Positions 58,031-64,000 of a DNA stretch of 64,000 bases are shown in pieces. Origin of the DNA: Ahaetulla prasina (lineage: Eukaryota; Chordata; Lepidosauria; Squamata; Colubridae); assembly GCF_028640845.1 (NCBI RefSeq), contig NC_080540.1, forward strand, positions 232,589,794-232,653,793, given 5' to 3'. Position 1 is the first letter of the stretch. Each line of letters begins with the position of its first letter. The notes under the pieces are model-generated. The model had not been told where the DNA came from, did not search any database, and saw only the letters and a program-made list of their open reading frames with translations. The position numbers were made by a program, and so were the translations under genes.

Positions 58031-61000
58031 TGATGGAATTAAAGATTTTTAATTTTAAAAAGTAAAAGTAAATGGAAGAAAGATAAAATGAATTTATTTG
58101 ACCAGAGTTAAAATTAAATTCCAAGATGACAGAATATATATCTAACTATCAGAAATAGATTCAATTTCTTTTTATTTTTTCCTGAGAAAAAGAGATGTGG
58201 CTATTTGGTATTAGTATTACATTAATATACATTCTTCCCAGGAAACCAGCAAGGAAATGTTCATTCATATTTAGAGTTGGGTTGGTTTAAGTTCACATAT
58301 TGTTTTATTATTTCAGTATTATTTGAATGACAGTTGGAGAAGAGATGCATATTTTCACTTTATAAATCATCTAATTTTACTATGAATGTGATTTCAATTT
58401 ATTTATTCCAAATTCTATCCTGACCATTATGTGGATGGAATTTAATCAAGCTCGTAAAGCATCAAGCCCTTAACAGTTCAGTCATGAGCTACATATATTA
58501 CATTCTCTTGCATTCTGTATATCTGAGAGCTCACAGTTGATTCTTAGGCATTTTTTAAATTAAAAAAACGTTTAAGATAATGCATTTCTTTAATCGAGAT
58601 AAATCAAATCTATTCCCATAATGTGAATCGATTCATTTTTCATCCAAAGTAACAGCCATTAAAACTCTAAAACTCTATTAGAGAAACAAATGGAATCTGT
58701 AAAAAGATATGAAATATATGCACACCATATAAGTGATACAGCGCCAGATATCCTGAAACAAAATTTTATAGCACTATTAAGGCTTCTCAATAAATGAGAA
58801 TTTTAGAATTTGGAAATAGGGCATTTCCCCTATACTCTTGCATCTTGTAACAGAAAACCAAAAACTCTTGATTTTGGAAACAATAAACCTATTTTAGAAA
58901 ATATCAGGTTCAGTAGCAGAGATGAGAAATATCTCTTTTCATTGATACAGATGACTGCAATATGTGATTCCCCCCACCCCCGCCCTTCTTTTGAAAAAGT
59001 CTTGGGAAAGATTATATGCATGCAATTTAGTTGGATTCTGGTTTTTGTTTTTTTTTCCTTACTGTAAAGAATTGGAAATCTAATTCACGCAAAGCCTTTA
59101 ATTCACTTAGAGGTTGTTACATTATTCTTGCCTATTAAATAACAACAACAAAATCAGCTGTGTGGAAGCATCATCTGAAATTATCCATTGCTCCACTCTT
59201 TTTATTTTGTCATTAATGACAGTGGACTTTAATGTGTACTTAACTGCTCTCACAATGTGTCATGCAGGAAGCTAAGATTGCTTTATTACTAATGAACGTG
59301 GAAAAGTATGTGTAGAGAATAAAAAACAAAAGTTTGGTTATGTCTGTTTATTCGTTATGCAATTTTAGAGAAATGAGTACTTTTTTCTGGTTCCCTTAAC
59401 TAAACTTGGTCAGTCTATTTACAGTATATTTGTAAATAAAACATTTTATCTCTTTCTTCTCCTATTTAGCAAAGAAAATGTAACCAGAATAGGAAAATGA
59501 ATAGTTAGCGACTTTAAAATATTAGTATCTAATTACAGAAAGTTTTATCTGTTCATCATAAGTAACACTTCTGCTTTGAACATGCATACCCACTCATTTC
59601 AATCTTGTTTGAAATAATTTTATTACTATATTTTCAAAAGCTATGGTAGCATCTTTTTCATAAATTGTAAATAAAGCCTTATTCTTTTTATTGCGAGCTG
59701 TTGCTACTTCTAAGGAAGTTATCATCCAAAGCAGCAGGTGGATCAGTAGATGAGCAGAGAGGACACAAGAAAATAACATATAATCCCTTGAAATTCTTTC
59801 AACACAGCTGCACAAACATTGCTGACGTACTTGGGGTAAATGGCTAATAACATGAACATTTGTGACTTCGTTTTGCCAGCATTCTTTAACTTCCACAGCA
59901 TAAAAAGCATCACATTTTAGTGTTTTGTTTAGTGTATTATGCAGGAATATCTTTATTGCAGAAAGAACTTGAAAAATAATCACATCAGCATAAGAAAATA
60001 TTGATCTTTGCTATTGACTAAGTTTATCACATTATTATGAGCTATATTTATTTATATTGCCAACAAAATCACTAGTTTTCTGGTTTATCTAACAGGAAAT
60101 TCTTGCCTCCACAGTCTACATCATTACATTCATTTTTACTCTTCATTTTCCTTTCTGATTTCTCGGCTGAGGCTTCCTGTATATTGAAGAGGCTTAAACA
60201 GTTAAACTCACTAGCAAATTTCAGGGACAGAGAGAAATTGGATAAAGCTGTATCTTATTTTATATTTTTTTTAACTTTCAAAAGACGATGGAGTGTTAGA
60301 CATCAAGAGCTGTAGAACTGCAGTTGAGGAAAGATTGTAGAAGAAGAAAAAGATATTCAGTGTAAATCTCAGGAAAAATAATATGAGGGATAGAATATGG
60401 TGAGCAGCATTGAAACAACAATAATATCATGTGAGGAAATTGTTATAAGTGTATGCATGTCTGTATATGTACATTGAAAACAAATTAGAATTCTGTATTG
60501 AGAATGCCATTACTATGTTCAGATTTATGGAGGAACACATCTGACAGATTTGATTTTATATTAATATATAAATTATAACTTTCATGATAATTACAATTCT
60601 TTAAAAGAAGCCTAGATAATATCTTTTCCCAATACTTCAAGTATTAGTTTATTGGTACTCTATGGTATACTGTAATTTGCTTGTAAATTTCTACAACATA
60701 TAGACAAGCAAAAGGATTAATTATTTTGTAAAGTTTGAATATCCTTTTAAATATCCATTTAAATATTCTTTTGATAGCTTTTGAGCTTGTTTTAGTATAG
60801 AAGTATGTACGTTGCACTGTACAGGCTCAAAGTTTTGATTATGCACATTTGAAATGAACAAAATTTGATTACTACAAAAAGATTGCATTGATTGTTTCTA
60901 CATATTTTTTCATATAGAAAAAGTGATTTTGCTTACTATTTGGCTACATTAATAATAGATGTATAATTCTATATTACATTAACTTTAACTGGTGATGAGG

Positions 61001-62055
61001 CATAGCTACAAAATTGATATAACTGATTTTATGAGGAAGTATGCAAATCTTGTATGCTCCCTATCTTTTTCAGATTCATTTTTTTAAATGCCATCATTGC
61101 ATTTCAATATAAATCTATTTCTTCTATTTATGTTTATACTAATAAATAAAGGGGGGAGTAAATAAGCAAAATAAATTCATTGGACTAAAATATATTTTAA
61201 AGACAAAAAAAGTACTACCACACATAATATTCAAGATTTTACCCAAAATCCACCACCAAAGAGAGCAAGAGTGGCAGATATGATTCTCCAGTTTGATTTA
61301 CTAAAAGTTCAAAGAAGAGTTATGTACCTACACTTATGTACCTACAGTAGATAGTTACTTTTAATTGTATCGTTATAATGCTGCCAGATAATAATACCTG
61401 GGCAGCTTGTCCAGTTCTTTATGTCTCTGTGTCTCTGCGTAGTTCTAAATTCCTGGGTACTTTGCTTGTACAAAGTCTAGTTTTATAAAAATTATTAAAA
61501 CTGAAGTAGATCACATAGTCAATAAGATATGCCATAAAGTAAAGCATTTTAAAAGAATATCTATGGACTTTAATTACCACCTGAACTGTGTAAAGGCAAT
61601 TTCTTAAACTGCTTGATAATGGTTCTTTACCTCATCAGTTCCCAGTGTCATGTTCCCAATTCTTATGTTGTGTTTCTGCTACATTTAAGCAAACATTTAT
61701 GGATTAAAATATAGTCATATATAGATTCTGGTTATATATTAAGATGCTTTACTATAAATCAGTACTGTTCAGTTGTCTTATTCAGCATTAATATGCCTTC
61801 AATGATACCTGCCCATTAGTCTAGTCTTGATTCCTAAAGAAAGAAATATTTTTTTTCTAAAGAAGTCCTTGAGAAAGTCTTATTCTAAGAGCAAAGTAAA
61901 GTGACTACATCTCACCTTTTCAGAGCCCAAACCCAGCTTTTTCCTGCAGAGGGAAGAAAGAAAGGTGAGGGGAACCTTCTTCAGTGAGTCCTAAAGTGCT
62001 TCCAACCTTTGACCTATGCCCAACCTACCATTGGAATGCATTGTAAGTTGTGTGT
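58031..62055. other. PCSK5: PCSK5 intron, AT-rich, no features
   Basis: A four-kilobase stretch with few repeats. Short ORFs (58810-59067, 59594-59983, 60103-60315) have no known motifs. No RNA gene or exon recognised. Confidence 0.5.
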
Positions 62056-62240
62056 CTATGGAGACTCTGTCATCCAGATCGTGGTTGTCCCAAGGGTGCT
62101 TTTTCAAGAGGCAACAGACTTTTTTTGTTTTTCTCTGAAGTGAAGAAGCTTCTTGGATGAGAAGTGAACCGTCTTCAAGGAAAAACAAAGAAAGTCCAGT
62201 TACCACTTGAAAAATCACCTTTTGGACATTGGAAGTTGTC
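62056..62240. mobile_element. Inverted-arm element, second possible Penelope-type end
   Basis: Left arm 62086-62135 (TGTCCCAAGGGTGC...TTGTTTTTC) is complementary with mismatches to 62179-62228 (GAAAAACAAAG...TTTTGGACA). The centre has GAAGCTTCTTGGATGAGAAG and GTGAACCGTC, resembling a degraded GAAACGTC core. The layout echoes 50048-50319 but it is older. Confidence 0.5.
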
Positions 62241-62465
62241 GCACTGGTTTGAAGAGGCCAAGATGGAAGCCACCAGAATTGTTCCAGTAATGCAAATTGA
62301 ATCATTGCTTTACTTCATCAATTATTTCATCCCCACAGTGCAAGTCACTTTCTGAAGTAAATTTAAGTTGTTTCATATTTGACTTGTTAAAATGTTTTTT
62401 TTAAAAAAAATACTTCTGTTTGCAATAACGTCACCCTAATTTAAAATATTTTCCTCCTTTCCTAG
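62241..62465. other. PCSK5: PCSK5 intron end and acceptor
   Basis: Runs to TTTTCCTCCTTTCCTAG, a good pyrimidine tract and acceptor for the exon at 62466. Confidence 0.7.
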
Positions 62466-62554
62466 ACACGGAACCCGTTGTGCTGGAGAAGTGGCAGCTA
62501 CAGCAAATAACTCACATTGTATAGTAGGAATTGCATTTAATGCCAAAATTGGAG
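62466..62554 (+). CDS. PCSK5: PCSK5 exon: catalytic His region
   Basis: This 89-bp exon starts after CCTTTCCTAG with one base completing Lys, then reads [18 protein letters not shown] and [11 protein letters not shown], and leaves one base before GTAAGT (phase 2 in, phase 1 out). H-G-T-R-C-A-G-E is the signature of the catalytic His in kexin-type convertases (His codon 62467-62469). The distance from catalytic Asp to His across the joined exons is 41 residues, as in furin. N-N-S is a possible N-glycosylation sequon shared by the family. The catalytic Ser and oxyanion Asn exons are beyond the window. Sequence agrees with PCSK5 (F-N-A-K where PCSK6 has Y-N-A-K). Confidence 0.96.
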
Positions 62555-63436
62555 GTAAGTGTAATTATTATTTTAAAAAATAATAGTTAAAAAATAATAA
62601 AGCAATATATAAGTCAAAGGAAATCACTTTGTTCAGTAAGCATGGCAGTTATCCCTTACAAGTGTGTGTAAAAATTTATTCTACCTGTCATTTTTATGCA
62701 CTTATTTTTGCATTTATTTTATGCGCTTATTTTGCATTTAACTATAACTTAAAGATACTTAAGCATGACTGATAAGCCTTATTTTTATGGTGCCATACAT
62801 TCTTTGAGAAAAAAATACTTTCACTATTACTCTACTGCAATAATAATGAAGCAATTACTATAGCTAGTAAAATTACTAGCTACACTATGTTACTTTTATT
62901 TCCCTTCTACAGTTTTAGTACTGTGTAAATCTTTGAGGGGATGAATGGCTTCAACAAATGTTCATAAGAAAGTTCATTAAATAATATGGCCTCTTCCAAT
63001 AATAAAGTGATTCACTCTACTTTGAGGTCTCCTCTGCAGTTTTCTCTGACATTTAAAATAGCAGAGATATCTTCTCTGCATGTATAAAAGCCTCTTCTAA
63101 TTTTTATGTGCTGAAGAGAATCCTCCTTCCCCTCAAAAGAACTGTTTGATTTACTAAAAGTTCAGACCAAATGGTGCTTGTTGACTTGAAGCAAATTGTG
63201 TTCATTCTTTTCCTAAACAATATAAAATGCATTGCCTTTGCAAAACAAAGTGTCACTTTGATGCAAGTCTCACCCACCTCGCATAGTCCTAATAACATTT
63301 CATAGCAATAAGCTTTATTAGTCTTTATTGAATTTTACATACTTATGCAAGGAAGCTGTAAAAACTTGGCATCATTTTACATGTGCAACACATGTAAGAA
63401 TGGACCTTTGCATCAAAACATACATTTTGGGACTTA
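62555..63436. other. PCSK5: PCSK5 intron, AT-rich
   Basis: Begins at GTAAGT; no other feature seen. Confidence 0.5.
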
Positions 63437-63790
63437 GTATAGCGGTTAAGGCATAATAGTAGAAACTGGGAGAAGTTGACTGGAAGTTGAGTCATCGCAA
63501 CTAGACCTCTCTTCTCTGCTCTGCTCTGCTCTGCTCTGCTCTGACTTTCTCTTTCTTTTTATGAGTTTTTTACTTTCCATGACTCAACTTTCAGACAGTT
63601 CTACCTGAGTGACAGTCTTCATCGACATGGGAGATGGTGAGTTTTAGTCCTGTCTTAGGTACAAAACCAGCTGGATGACCTTGGGCCAGTCACTTTCTCT
63701 CAGCCTTAGGAAGGAGGCAATGGATAATTACTTAGAAAATCTTGCCAAGAAAATTGTGAGGACTTGTCCAGGTAACCTTTGACAATCATA
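63437..63790 (+). mobile_element. tRNA/MIR-like SINE, interrupted
   Basis: Head TAGCGGTTAAGGC ... AGAAACTGGGAGA, then after an insert GAGTTTTAGTCC (B-box region), GGATGACCTTGGGCCAGTCA, CTCTCAGCC, GGAGGCAATGG and CTTGCCAAGAAAATTG. The body resembles MIR-type SINEs. An insert of about 161 bp (63474-63634) splits the tRNA head. Confidence 0.7.
63474..63634. repeat. Insert in SINE with (CTCTG)n
   Basis: Flanked by CTGGGAGA and ATGGGAGA (7/8), so probably a transposed segment. Contains (CTCTG)n at 63514-63543 and an inverted pair AAGTTGAGTCAT / ATGACTCAACTT. Family unknown. Confidence 0.5.
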
Positions 63791-63860
63791 TACAACTGAA
63801 CAGAAGGGGGGGGGAGGGAAGATATATAAAATTTGAATTTTTATCTTAGTGCCAATATAT

Positions 63861-64000
63861 CAGTGGTGGGTTGCTACTAGTCCGCACCGGTTCACGTTAA
63901 CCATTGGTGGAAATTTAGGCAAGGTCGCAGAACCGGTAGCAATGGCCAGTTTGCCACACCCCCAAACTGGTCACCCCGGCTGCTTGTTCTTCGCGCATGC
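63861..64000. mobile_element. hAT MITE cut by window end
   Basis: Starts CAGTGGTGGGTTGCTACTAG; internal CCGGTTCACG and CAGAACCGGTAGCAATGG as in related elements here. The right end lies outside the window. Confidence 0.75.

Noticed and set aside
18773..62554. Assignment of the exons to PCSK6 or furin
   Set aside because: VEWI, W-Y-M/H-C-S-D-N-T-H, M-Q-N-Y and F-N-A-K fit PCSK5; PCSK6 and furin differ at these positions.

Overview
The window looks like nuclear DNA of a squamate reptile, most likely a snake. It is AT-rich, intron-dominated and dense in transposable elements typical of squamates: Sauria-type SINEs, BovB, CR1 and L2/CR1-L3 LINEs, and many short hAT elements. A LINE tail that ends in an ATTCT (AATAG-class) microsatellite, reported as a hallmark of snake genomes, points to snake. 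Species cannot be named.

The only host gene I can support is PCSK5 (proprotein convertase 5, PC5/6) on the plus strand. Four consecutive coding exons lie at 18773-18886, 39467-39610, 47108-47184 and 62466-62554, separated by introns of 20,580, 7,497 and 15,281 bp. All have AG/GT splice borders (the second donor is GTGAGT, the others GTAAGT) and compatible phases (0, 0, 2, 1). Together they encode the end of the inhibitory prodomain with its furin-type autocleavage site, the catalytic Asp region, an acidic calcium loop, and the catalytic His region of a kexin-type subtilase. Signal peptide and earlier prodomain exons lie upstream of the window. The oxyanion Asn, catalytic Ser, P-domain and Cys-rich repeats lie downstream.

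Layout. 1-18772: upstream intron, with a Sauria SINE that has a 12-bp target duplication, CR1 remnants (notably 8102-9540), hAT and mariner-like MITEs, an LTR (14701-15335) and two more Sauria SINEs. 18887-39466: second intron, with several palindromic hAT MITEs, a BovB remnant running into an L2 LINE with a long reverse-transcriptase ORF (30276-31333), another BovB remnant, and a solo LTR (38400-39034). 39611-47107: third intron, with a CR1-type SINE, nested hAT MITEs with clear 8-bp target duplications, a BovB 3' end and a CR1 3' end. 47185-62465: fourth intron, with a hAT MITE, two copies of a jockey/CR1-group LINE (a 3' fragment at 49158-49993 and a nearly full-length copy at 51921-57085 interrupted by an L2 insertion), a 272-bp palindrome with hammerhead-like cores (50048-50319), a long GGAA microsatellite, and a second inverted-arm element (62056-62240). 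62555-64000: final intron start, with an interrupted tRNA/MIR-like SINE and a hAT MITE cut by the window end.

Except for the four exons, nearly every long ORF belongs to a mobile element or a low-complexity repeat. The most useful second-look items are the hammerhead-like palindrome, two related LTRs that carry a similar Pro/Glu-rich then Arg-rich reading frame before their core promoter, and the nested insertions that give a relative age order.
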